Shown: in pieces, positions 8,526 through 15,749 of the stretch
How positions within the stretch are numbered: position 1 is the stretch's first letter
Layout of the letters: every line of letters begins with the position of its first letter
Assembly: GCF_900302465.1 (NCBI RefSeq)
Contig: NZ_OMOR01000001.1
Coordinates: forward strand, 3,628,729-3,692,728
From: Ascidiaceihabitans donghaensis
GTDB taxonomy: Bacteria > Pseudomonadota > Alphaproteobacteria > Rhodobacterales > Rhodobacteraceae
Direction: 5' to 3'
DNA: 64,000 nt
Translations under genes and position numbers: made by a program
Notes under the pieces: model-generated
The model's database searches: none
What the model saw: the letters and a program-made list of their open reading frames with translations, nothing else
Told to the model about the DNA's origin: nothing

Positions 8526-8548
8526 TGAAAAATCAAGCTTCTTTTTCA
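8526..8548. promoter_or_regulatory. second dyad TGAAAAA-N9-TTTTTCA upstream of the XRE-cupin operon
   Basis: The arms TGAAAAA (8526-8532) and TTTTTCA (8542-8548) are perfect complements around a 9-base centre that contains AAGCTT. The core TGAAA/TTTCA is shared with the dyad at 8485-8509, which suggests paired operators for one regulator, most simply the adjacent XRE-cupin protein. The gap 8472-8556 holds nothing else I can see. Confidence 0.45.
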
Positions 8549-8556
8549 CGGCATCG

Positions 8557-9015
8557 CTAAATCGCGTTTTTGAAACAGTCGTTCAATATGCCACCCAAAG
8601 CGTCTGCATCCACTTGCGTAAATGCGTCCGCTTGGTCGCTATCGATGTCAAATACGCCCAAAAGTGTACCGTTTGCCCCCCAAACAGGCAAAACAAGTTC
8701 AGATCTGGTAGAGCTGGCGCAGGCAATATGACCTTCAAACTGGTCTACATCCGCGACCAACTGGACCTGTCCCGTTCGCGCCGCAGCCCCGCAAACGCCC
8801 CGTGCGAAGGGAATCACCAAACACCCATGCCCCCCTTGATAGGGACCGATTTTCATCACCTCAGGTGCAACGACACGGTAAAACCCTGTCCAGTCAAATC
8901 TGTCGTCGCTGTGATGCACTTCGCACGCAATTGTCGCCATCAGCGCCACAGCATCCGTTTCGTTTTCCGTCAGCGCGGCAATAGTTTTAGCCAATGTTTC
9001 GTAGTCAACAGTCAT
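8557..9015 (-). CDS. msrC: free methionine-(R)-sulfoxide reductase (GAF-domain fRMsr)
   Basis: The 152-residue protein is essentially one GAF domain. Cys65 (GGHGCLV), Cys75 (GVCGAAA) and Cys99 (HIACAS) have the same 10- and 24-residue spacing as the three functional cysteines of E. coli fRMsr. The enzyme reduces free methionine-(R)-sulfoxide in the cytoplasm using thioredoxin-type electrons. The start ATG at 9015 follows a GC-rich hairpin repeat (9028-9070) that separates it from the thiolase gene. Confidence 0.93.
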   Translation of the reverse strand: MTVDYETLAKTIAALTENETDAVALMATIACEVHHSDDRFDWTGFYRVVAPEVMKIGPYQGGHGCLVIPFARGVCGAAARTGQVQLVADVDQFEGHIACASSTRSELVLPVWGANGTLLGVFDIDSDQADAFTQVDADALGGILNDCFKNAI

Positions 9016-9027
9016 GTTTTTCCTATT

Positions 9028-9070
9028 GGGGGCTCTGCCCCCAAGCCCCCGGGATATTTTTGGCGAAAAG
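9028..9070 (-). repeat. dispersed GC-rich intergenic repeat, copy 1
   Basis: Read on the minus strand, this stretch has a CGCCAAAAATATCCCGGGGG start and ends in the hairpin GGGGGCAGAGCCCCC. The same order of parts (an A-rich block, a CCGGGGG block, then GGGGCAGAGCCCC) recurs at 19998-20044, 40801-40844 and 62457-62502. Here it lies between the thiolase and fRMsr genes and could end or attenuate transcription from the thiolase gene. Confidence 0.65.
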
Positions 9071-9079
9071 AATGAATGG

Positions 9080-10255
9080 CTAGGGCCGTTCGATTGCGAT
9101 TGCGGTGCCTTCGCCCCCTCCGATGCAAATTGCGGCAATTCCGCGCTTCAGGCCGCGTGTTTCCAGCGCATTCAGCAGTGTCACCATAATTCGTGCTCCA
9201 GATGCGCCGATAGGATGACCCAACGCGCAAGCGCCGCCATTCACGTTTACAATGTCGTGGCTTAGTCCCATTTCGTGCATGAAAGCCAACGGCACAACCG
9301 CAAATGCTTCGTTCACTTCCCAAAGATCGACATCTTCCTTTTGCCACCCAAGGTGCGCGAGTAATTTTTGCGCGGCGGGCACAGGTGCCGTGGTAAACAA
9401 GCCCGGAGCTTGTGCATGGCTGGCGTGTCCTTTGATGATGGCGCGTACAGACAGGTTTTGGCTCTTCGCCGCATCTGATGATGCCAAAACCAGTGCCGCT
9501 GCCCCATCTGAAATCGATGACGAATTCGCAGCTGTTACGGTGCCACCTTCCCGAAACGCAGGCTTCAACTGAGGGATCTTTTCAGGCCGGGCGTTTCCCG
9601 GTTGTTCGTCAGTTGCAATGGAAACACTACCTTTACGGGTCGCAACCTCAAACGGCGCAATTTCCGTATCAAACGCACCGCTGTCTTGTGCAGCCTTCGC
9701 ACGCGACAAGGACGTCAGCGCATAGTCGTCTTGCACACTGCGTGTAAACTGGAAGGTTTCGGCGCAATCCTCTGCAAACGTCCCCATGAGGCGGCCTTTA
9801 TCGTATGCGTCCTCCAAGCCGTCCAGGAACATGTGGTCCACAACTTTTGCATGCCCCAACCGTGCGCCACCACGCATTTTGTCCATCAAGTAAGGCGCGT
9901 TGGTCATGCTTTCCATACCACCTGCCACGACAACATCAGATTGTCCCAGCGCGATTTGGTCAAACGCAATCATAGCGGCTTTCATTCCGGAACCACACAT
10001 TTTGTTCAATGTGGTGGCGGGTACTTCTTCGCCCAATCCGGCATGAAATCCGGCTTGTCGCGCAGGTGCTTGCCCTTGCCCTGCAGGCAATACGCACCCC
10101 ATTAGGACTTCGTCCACAACGCGCGCGCCTGCACCTTGCAAAGCTGCCTTGATCGCGGACCCGCCAAGCTCTGATGCAGTTTGAGACGTGAAAGCCCCTT
10201 GGAATCCTCCCATCGCGGTACGTGCTGCACCGGCAATCACAACATCTTTCATCAT
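9080..10255 (-). CDS. acetyl-CoA acetyltransferase (thiolase)
   Basis: The 391-residue protein has the thiolase catalytic set: Cys87 in NKMCGSGMKA (acyl acceptor), the VNEAFAVVPLA motif, His347 in CALGHPIGASGAR and Cys377 in CIGGGEG. It joins or cleaves acetyl-CoA units, in the direction of acetoacetyl-CoA for polyhydroxyalkanoate synthesis or in fatty acid degradation; no neighbour decides between them. Two adjacent ATG codons (10255 and 10252) are possible; AAGGAA lies 4 bases before the first. Confidence 0.93.
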   Translation of the reverse strand: MMKDVVIAGAARTAMGGFQGAFTSQTASELGGSAIKAALQGAGARVVDEVLMGCVLPAGQGQAPARQAGFHAGLGEEVPATTLNKMCGSGMKAAMIAFDQIALGQSDVVVAGGMESMTNAPYLMDKMRGGARLGHAKVVDHMFLDGLEDAYDKGRLMGTFAEDCAETFQFTRSVQDDYALTSLSRAKAAQDSGAFDTEIAPFEVATRKGSVSIATDEQPGNARPEKIPQLKPAFREGGTVTAANSSSISDGAAALVLASSDAAKSQNLSVRAIIKGHASHAQAPGLFTTAPVPAAQKLLAHLGWQKEDVDLWEVNEAFAVVPLAFMHEMGLSHDIVNVNGGACALGHPIGASGARIMVTLLNALETRGLKRGIAAICIGGGEGTAIAIERP

Positions 10256-10300
10256 CAGGTTCCTTTTTTGGAAAGCAATTACGGATTGGTAAGACTTTCA

Positions 10301-10327
10301 TCCTAAGTATGGCAACAACTCTTAGGA
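10301..10327. promoter_or_regulatory. dyad TCCTAAG-N13-CTTAGGA between divergent genes
   Basis: The perfect 7-base arms TCCTAAG (10301-10307) and CTTAGGA (10321-10327) lie in the 88-base gap between the thiolase gene (minus) and the STAS gene (plus), 17 bases before the STAS start. The geometry suits an operator for the STAS/kinase pair. Confidence 0.45.
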
Positions 10328-10343
10328 CGGCGGTCAAAAATTC

Positions 10344-10682
10344 ATGGAACTATCAAGCAAAACAGAAGAGTCTTTCCGAATTGTTTCGGTGAACGACACA
10401 CGCATCGATGCGGCAGTAGCAATTGAATTCAAAGATGCAATGCGAACACAAACGGAAGACGGCCCGGCCGTCGTTATCTTGGACCTTAGCAAGGTACAAT
10501 TCATCGATTCCAGTGGTTTAGGGGCGATTGTTGCATCCATGAAGAACCTAGGTCAGGATCGAAAGTTGGCTTTGGCAGGGCTGACACCAACTGTAGATAA
10601 AGTATTCCGCCTGACACGCATGGATTCAGTTTTTAGCCTGTTTGATACTTTGGACGGGGCCGTCGAAGGCCTGCGGTCTTGA
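10344..10682 (+). CDS. STAS-domain anti-sigma factor antagonist (RsbV/SpoIIAA-like)
   Basis: The 112-residue protein is a single STAS domain. It carries VQFIDSSGLGAIV, in which Ser56 matches the serine that is phosphorylated by the partner kinase in SpoIIAA. Such proteins switch partners: the unphosphorylated form binds the kinase/anti-sigma factor and frees its target. The gene for a HATPase kinase follows directly, so the two form a partner-switching pair. No PP2C phosphatase or sigma factor gene is in the window. Confidence 0.9.
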   Translation: MELSSKTEESFRIVSVNDTRIDAAVAIEFKDAMRTQTEDGPAVVILDLSKVQFIDSSGLGAIVASMKNLGQDRKLALAGLTPTVDKVFRLTRMDSVFSLFDTLDGAVEGLRS

Positions 10683-10708
10683 TACAGAACATTGAAGGAG
10701 AGGGAGGT

Positions 10709-11158
10709 ATGATTGTGACCCACTTTCTACCTAAATTCCAAGTTTCCGTACAAAGCGGTCAACTTGCTGTTCGGTCTGCGTTGGAAAAGTTACTGACGCA
10801 ACTGGAACCGCTGCATCTGGACGTCGAAGAAGCCGGAACAATCGAACTGGTTCTGGCCGAAGCGTTGAACAACGTGGTGGAACATGGATATCCGCCATCG
10901 TCCGAAGGTGGAGCGATTGACATTTCGTGCAGCCACAAGCGGGACGGCCTCCACTTTGAAATTTGTGATCAAGGTTTGCCAATGCCAAGTGGTGAAACCC
11001 CTATTGGGTCCAAGGTCGACCTGAATGTTCCAATGCAGGACATGCCCGAAGGTGGTTTTGGCTGGTTTTTGATCAAAGACCTCGCCAAAGACATCGACTA
11101 CGCACGACAAGGCAACAGCAACCATCTGCGTCTGCGCTTGAACGTTCGCGGCGCTTGA
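10709..11158 (+). CDS. RsbW-like serine kinase / anti-sigma factor (HATPase_c)
   Basis: The 149-residue protein shows a GHKL ATPase fold: the N-box ELVLAEALNNVVEHGY (residues about 47-62), then CDQGLPMP with the ATP-lid Asp-Gly pair, and EGGFGWFLIKDLAKDIDY. This family phosphorylates the STAS antagonist and sequesters a sigma factor or another output protein. I chose ATG 10709 because AAGGAG lies 8 bases upstream; an in-frame TTG at 10679 overlaps the stop of the STAS gene and is an alternative. It follows the STAS gene by 26 bases. Confidence 0.87.
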   Translation: MIVTHFLPKFQVSVQSGQLAVRSALEKLLTQLEPLHLDVEEAGTIELVLAEALNNVVEHGYPPSSEGGAIDISCSHKRDGLHFEICDQGLPMPSGETPIGSKVDLNVPMQDMPEGGFGWFLIKDLAKDIDYARQGNSNHLRLRLNVRGA

Positions 11159-11454
11159 AAAACCGGTCTTAGGCACAGTTTGCCTGCAAAATTCACGCCG
11201 TCGGGAATACTTCCCAAAAGCACCACAGCAAGTTCACATTTCCGCCCCTTTTTCACGTCATACCTGTTCATGTAGCTGCATATGGCTTCCCTCGGCGCCG
11301 CGTTTGATAGCCCCCACCCAGTGCGCGGTGCCGAGGAACTACTTCCCCAGCAGACCTTTACGACCCAGTGCATCCATCATGTGTGCGCTTGGATGCATGG
11401 ACATTCGGGCTGTAAAGATTAGGTTCGCCCAGAACCAATCACAAAGGCTTCTCC
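11159..11454. other. 296-base gap with several hairpins and a possible micro-ORF
   Basis: The gap contains no convincing gene of normal size. It holds small hairpins at 11170-11184 (AGGCA/TGCCT) and 11202-11214 (GGGAA/TTCCC), a strong stem at 11290-11336 (13-base arms CCTCGGCGCCGCG and CGCGGTGCCGAGG, one mismatch) and a stem at 11369-11397 (perfect arms TGCATCCA and TGGATGCA). The octamer CCCAGTGC occurs twice, once by each large stem. On the minus strand, 11404-11339 could encode a 21-residue peptide ending DALGRKGLLGK. A structured RNA is possible; its strand is unclear. Confidence 0.4.
11290..11336. ncRNA. candidate structured RNA stem-loop
   Basis: Arms of 13 bases (12 complementary, the remaining pair a G/T) enclose a 21-base loop. 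No T-run follows on either strand, so a simple terminator is unlikely. It lies 119 bases before the gamma-glutamyltransferase start and could be a leader structure or part of a small RNA. No known family was recognised. Confidence 0.3.
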
Positions 11455-13032
11455 ATGCGCGACTTTCACCTTCCTGGCCGTTCCCCCGTTTTCGCAAGCA
11501 ATGGAATGTGCGCAACATCGCACCCTTTGGCTGCTCAAACAGCGATCGACATATTGCAACAAGGTGGAAATGCGATGGACGCAGCAATAGCCGGGGCGGT
11601 GTTATTGGGTTTCTGCGAACCACAAATGACAGGCATCGGTGGTGACTGCTTTGTTCTTTATTCTCCTGCCGGGTCAGATGAAATCCACGCTTTGAACGGT
11701 TCGGGACGCGCACCTTCGGGCCTTGACGCTGAACTTTTGCGCCAGCAGGGGGAAGCAACAGTCCCTTTGCGCAGTGCGCATGCGGTTACGGTTCCCGGCG
11801 CAATTGATGCCTTTTGTCATTTGTCGGAAACCGTCGGGAACATAGGGTTGGATAAGGTGTTGGCGCCAGCCATCCACTATGCAGATCACGGAATTCCCGT
11901 TGCACCGCGTGTCGCATTTGATTGGGCCAATGACGCCGAAACACTGCAAGGCTCGGCGCGTGATATGTATCTGTTTGGTGGCAAAGCCCCGCGAGTCGGA
12001 CAAATGTTTGCGGCCCCCGGACAAGCCGAAGTGTTGCGACGCATTGCAAAACATGGCCGCGATGCCTTTTACAGTGGCGAAATTGCAGATGACATGATCG
12101 CCACCTTGAATGCGATGGGTGGCATGCACACCGCAGACGATTTTGCCAAAGCTGCCTGCACACACACCACACCGGTTGCTGGGCCATACAAAGATATCGA
12201 AGTGGTAGAGCATCCCCCCAACACACATGGTACAACGGCCTTGTTGATGCTGAACATTCTGTCACATTTCGACATTGCGGGTATGGATCCAGTCAGTGCT
12301 ACGCGCGTTCACATCGAAGCGGAAGCTGCGAAGCTGGCCTATGACGTGCGCAATCGCATTGTTGCCGATGCAGATTTTTCGACACGGGCTGATGTTATGA
12401 CGTCGCCTGAAACAGCGGCAAAACTGGCAGCTTTGATTGATCCGAAATGTGCGATCAAAGCAGAGGCGCCACTTACAGAAGCCGTTCACAAAGATACGAT
12501 TTACATTACGGTCGTTGATCGCGATGGAATGGCCGTTTCCCTGATCTATTCCATTTTCCACGGTTTCGGGTCGGGCATTGCGTCGGACAAATTCGGTATT
12601 TTGATGCAAAACCGCGGTGCAGGCTTCACTTTGGAAAAAGACCATCCCAACGAACTGCTTGGCGGGAAGCGCCCGATGCATACGATCATTCCCGGTATGA
12701 TCCGCGAAAACGGCAAGCCAACAGTTCCGTTCGGGGTCATGGGCGGAGCGTACCAACCCAACGGACATGCGCGGTTCACGTCAAATATCGTGGATTTCGG
12801 CATGGACTTACAAAGCGCCATTGATGCGCCACGCGCATTCAGCGACGCAGGTACGCTGAAAGTCGAGCGTGGTTACAGTGATGCAGTGCGCCAAGAACTA
12901 AGTGATTTAGGGCATTCTGTCAGCATTCCCGATACAGCCATTGGCGGCGCACAAGCTATTCGAATGCGCGAAGACGGGGTGTTTGAAGGGGCAAGTGACG
13001 CGCGTAAGGACGGAATTGCGCTGGGGTATTGA
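11455..13032 (+). CDS. ggt: gamma-glutamyltransferase family protein
   Basis: The 525-residue precursor has the Ntn-hydrolase layout of the family. A large N-terminal part contains GGNAMDAAIAGAVLLGFCEPQ (residues about 37-57, cited for position). The processing and nucleophile region KDTIYITVVDRDGMAVSLIYS follows, in which a Thr becomes the new N-terminus of the small subunit. The family cleaves or transfers the gamma-glutamyl group of glutathione and its conjugates. No clear signal peptide is seen, so a cytoplasmic subfamily is possible. The gene is preceded by the structured gap 11159-11454. Confidence 0.88.
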   Translation: MRDFHLPGRSPVFASNGMCATSHPLAAQTAIDILQQGGNAMDAAIAGAVLLGFCEPQMTGIGGDCFVLYSPAGSDEIHALNGSGRAPSGLDAELLRQQGEATVPLRSAHAVTVPGAIDAFCHLSETVGNIGLDKVLAPAIHYADHGIPVAPRVAFDWANDAETLQGSARDMYLFGGKAPRVGQMFAAPGQAEVLRRIAKHGRDAFYSGEIADDMIATLNAMGGMHTADDFAKAACTHTTPVAGPYKDIEVVEHPPNTHGTTALLMLNILSHFDIAGMDPVSATRVHIEAEAAKLAYDVRNRIVADADFSTRADVMTSPETAAKLAALIDPKCAIKAEAPLTEAVHKDTIYITVVDRDGMAVSLIYSIFHGFGSGIASDKFGILMQNRGAGFTLEKDHPNELLGGKRPMHTIIPGMIRENGKPTVPFGVMGGAYQPNGHARFTSNIVDFGMDLQSAIDAPRAFSDAGTLKVERGYSDAVRQELSDLGHSVSIPDTAIGGAQAIRMREDGVFEGASDARKDGIALGY

Positions 13033-13045
13033 CCCCGGCGTTCCA

Positions 13046-13372
13046 TCAATTCAGCTGAAAATGCAGTGGGTAGGTTCCATCCTGAAAAGGACCGAAAAGG
13101 TCTGGAATATCAGGATGATCGACCGGCTCACCAGAGTAGTCCGCTATTAGGTTTTGCTCGGAAACATAGGCCACATAGTAACTTTGGTCATTTTCCGCCA
13201 GCAAATGATAATAAGGCTGGTCTTTGATGGGGCGGCTGTCCTCTGGGATCGCCTCATACCATTCATCTGTATTGGAAAACTCGGGGTCCACGTCGAAAAT
13301 AACCCCCCGGAAGGGGTGTTTCTTGTGACGGACAACTTGCCCCAAGTGATATTTCGCGAGTGTTTTCATCAT
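13046..13372 (-). CDS. hspQ: heat shock protein HspQ (YccV-like, hemimethylated-DNA-binding family)
   Basis: The 108-residue protein has the family core KYHLGQVVRHKKHPFRGVIFDVDPEF and the later NDQSYYVAYVSEQNLI. In enterobacteria HspQ modulates Lon protease and was earlier described as a hemimethylated-DNA-binding protein. Two adjacent ATG codons (13372, 13369) are possible starts. It converges with the gamma-glutamyltransferase gene across 13 bases. Confidence 0.88.
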   Translation of the reverse strand: MMKTLAKYHLGQVVRHKKHPFRGVIFDVDPEFSNTDEWYEAIPEDSRPIKDQPYYHLLAENDQSYYVAYVSEQNLIADYSGEPVDHPDIPDLFGPFQDGTYPLHFQLN

Positions 13373-13457
13373 AACATTGCAGCCCCTACCGCCCGTTAGT
13401 AGACGTTGCAAGAGGGCTTTGTCCAATTTTACCGATCCTACAAAAGGAAACAGACTG

Positions 13458-14339
13458 TTGACCCTTGCCTTGACCGTCCTTGAAATTGTGGCCCCGGTTT
13501 TCTTGCTGGCAGGCATCGGCTTTACTTGGGTCAAATTGGGCTTCGAATATCGCATCCAATTCGTGACACGCTTGGCTATGACCTTGGCAGTGCCATGTTT
13601 GATCTTTGTGTCATTGATGCAAACCAAAATGGACCCGTCTGCAATCACTCAATTGTCGCTGGCCACATTGGTGGCATACGCGGGTGTCACGCTTTTGACG
13701 TGGGGCACAATTTTGGCGTTGCGACTGGACCGCAGCACATATCTGGCACCGCTAATTTTTGGAAATACCGGCAACCTTGGGCTGCCTTTGGCGTTATTTG
13801 CCTTTGGTGATGTAGGCTTAAGCAATGCCATCGTTGTCTTCGCAATCATGGCGGTCGGATCTTTTACCTTTGGAATTTGGCTGGTGTCCGGACGTGGCGC
13901 TTTGGGGAAAGTGGTTTCAGAACCCATGGTTGGCGCGACGCTTCTAGGCGCTGTATTTCTGTGGATGGGCTGGCAGACACCCCTATTTTTAACAAACACA
14001 TTGTCGCTTATCGGACAAATGGCGATTCCTTTGATGCTGATCACGCTTGGGGTGGCTGTCGCGCGGCTTACACCACAAAGTTTCCTGCGGGCGATTGCAC
14101 TTTCACTGTTCAAACTTGTCGTTTGCACTGGCGTGGCATGGTTAACGGGGCTGTTTTTCGATCTTGAGCCCGTAGCATTTGGAGTTTTGGTTTTGCAAAT
14201 CGCAACGCCGGTGGCTGTCACGTCCTATTTGCTGGCTGAAAAGTATGGCGCGGACGCAGATGCTGTTGCCGGCCTTGTCGTGGTGTCGACGGTGATGTCT
14301 GTCGGCGCACTGCCGCTTATTTTGGCGCTTGTTCTGTAG
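13458..14339 (+). CDS. AEC-family (auxin efflux carrier-type) permease
   Basis: The 293-residue membrane protein has about ten hydrophobic segments and the family motifs NTGNLGLPLALFAFG and IATPVAVTSYLLAEKYGAD. Bacterial members export organic acids such as malonate or malate or other metabolites; the cargo here is unknown. I chose a TTG start at 13458 because AAAGGAAA lies 7 bases upstream and the hydrophobic region begins at once. An upstream extension (from 13377) would overlap the hspQ promoter region and is not hydrophobic. Confidence 0.85.
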   Translation: MTLALTVLEIVAPVFLLAGIGFTWVKLGFEYRIQFVTRLAMTLAVPCLIFVSLMQTKMDPSAITQLSLATLVAYAGVTLLTWGTILALRLDRSTYLAPLIFGNTGNLGLPLALFAFGDVGLSNAIVVFAIMAVGSFTFGIWLVSGRGALGKVVSEPMVGATLLGAVFLWMGWQTPLFLTNTLSLIGQMAIPLMLITLGVAVARLTPQSFLRAIALSLFKLVVCTGVAWLTGLFFDLEPVAFGVLVLQIATPVAVTSYLLAEKYGADADAVAGLVVVSTVMSVGALPLILALVL

Positions 14340-14426
14340 AAAACGTGATTTCAAACTGCGCAAAAAGCAGGTAGTATACGAAGCAATAACGCCGAAAAGG
14401 CGATCAAAAAATGAGGCAAGAGGCAG

Positions 14427-15017
14427 ATGAGCAGAACTCTTGGCGCGATAATGTTGGTTTTGGCCCTTGCGTCATGTTCCAGTGGTGGGTCAGGCAAAGC
14501 CCCCAAGGAACTTGATAACGCATGTTCCATTCTAAAACAGCGCCCCGGATATCTTAGCGCGTTCAAATCAGCAGAACGCAAATGGGGTGTGCCTGTGCAC
14601 GTCCAGATGGCGACCATTTACCAAGAAAGCAAATTCGTTTCCAATGCACGCCCGCCGTTTCGCTATGCGGCAGGCGTAATCCCGATGGGTCGTTTGTCCA
14701 GCGCACTTGGGTATTCCCAAGCCCTTGATGGAACATGGAAAGAATACCAACAGGACCAAGGTCGCTTTGGCGCAAAGCGCACACGCATCAAAGACGCAAG
14801 CGACTTCATGGGCTGGTACATGAACACCACCCGCGACCGCAATGGCATCAGCCTTAGCGACGCTCGCAACCAATATCTGGCTTATCACGAAGGCCATACA
14901 GGGTATGCGCGTGGCAGCTATAACAAAAAATCATGGCTGCTGCGCGTGTCTGGCGAAGTCGGCGCACGGTCAGATATTTACCGTCAACAACTGGCGACCT
15001 GCCGCGTGCGCCGCTGA
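14427..15017 (+). CDS. lytic transglycosylase-like (SLT domain) lipoprotein
   Basis: The 196-residue protein begins with a lipoprotein signal (IMLVLALASCSSGG, acylated Cys at 17). It continues with an SLT-type region: VQMATIYQESKFVSNA with the probable catalytic Glu, LGYSQALDGTWKEYQ and YLAYHEGHTGYARG. It should cut peptidoglycan glycan strands at the cell envelope. The gap before it contains two short hairpins but no clear terminator. Confidence 0.88.
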   Translation: MSRTLGAIMLVLALASCSSGGSGKAPKELDNACSILKQRPGYLSAFKSAERKWGVPVHVQMATIYQESKFVSNARPPFRYAAGVIPMGRLSSALGYSQALDGTWKEYQQDQGRFGAKRTRIKDASDFMGWYMNTTRDRNGISLSDARNQYLAYHEGHTGYARGSYNKKSWLLRVSGEVGARSDIYRQQLATCRVRR

Positions 15018-15020
15018 CAC

Positions 15021-15620
15021 TTAATCCAGTTTCTGCCCGGGCGACCCTGTATCAAACAGGCGGTTGGGCAGATTTCCACCCACCTTCATTGCGCCCAGAA
15101 CAACTGTCGTTGCACTGCCCGATCCATCGTTGATCACCCATTGGCGCAGCTGCACGGGGTCCGCGGTGAATTTCATCTGGATATTGCCGTACTCGGGGTT
15201 GTCCGGGTCCTGCGCGGTCACCACCGTCGCCGTGCCATCAAAGCTGTGGCCCGTCACCATTCGCGCTTGCCCCAAGTTCACATTTCGCGCCAAAATGATC
15301 GAAAGCGGCGTGCGTTTCAGCGGATATGTTTCGGGAGGCTGGTTTGATTTCTTGTCGTCCACAACCACAGCACCCGATCCCGCAATCACAATCGCGCTGT
15401 CCGGGGCGTTGTACTCAAACCGCATACGACCGGGCCGTTTGATGTAGATTTTGCCCGTACTGACGGATCCATCATCGTTGATCTGTGTGAAATCGCCCTG
15501 AGTCGTTTTCAACCCATTCAGGTATTGCGAAATCGTATCCAACGGAATTTTGTCGGCGCTGGCCATTGTGGCCATGCTTGCGAAACCCGCGATCATCACT
15601 GCTTTAAAATGGAAACTCAT
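15021..15620 (-). CDS. lolA: outer membrane lipoprotein carrier LolA
   Basis: The 199-residue periplasmic protein has a Sec signal peptide (about residues 1-22, ending MATMASA) and the LolA fold: YLNGLKTTQGDFTQIN, GKIYIKRPGRMRFEYN and NIQMKFTADPVQLRQWVIND. It carries lipoproteins through the periplasm to LolB. The ftsK-lolA order is common in alphaproteobacteria, but a terminator (15694-15726) separates the two here, so lolA probably has its own promoter in 15621-15693. Confidence 0.92.
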   Translation of the reverse strand: MSFHFKAVMIAGFASMATMASADKIPLDTISQYLNGLKTTQGDFTQINDDGSVSTGKIYIKRPGRMRFEYNAPDSAIVIAGSGAVVVDDKKSNQPPETYPLKRTPLSIILARNVNLGQARMVTGHSFDGTATVVTAQDPDNPEYGNIQMKFTADPVQLRQWVINDGSGSATTVVLGAMKVGGNLPNRLFDTGSPGQKLD

Positions 15621-15693
15621 ATCGTTGCTCACTTTTGTCTTGCCTCGTATCCGATATAGGCAGACCCGCGATGTTATACGATAGCAAAAGAAA

Positions 15694-15726
15694 AATGCGC
15701 ACCAAACCAGCCGGTTAGTGCGCATT
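15694..15726 (-). terminator. rho-independent terminator after ftsK
   Basis: Perfect arms AATGCGCAC (15694-15702) and GTGCGCATT (15718-15726), with an inner AACC/GGTT pairing. On the minus strand the stem is followed by TTTC and TTTT. It lies 24 bases after the ftsK stop. Confidence 0.8.
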
Positions 15727-15749
15727 GATTGAGTGTTCCGCAAAGATGC

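Noticed and set aside
11339-11758. A 139-codon minus-strand frame that contains the micro-ORF and runs into the gamma-glutamyltransferase gene
   Set aside because: Most of it is antisense to a clear gene; only the last 21 codons are outside it and are kept as a weak candidate.
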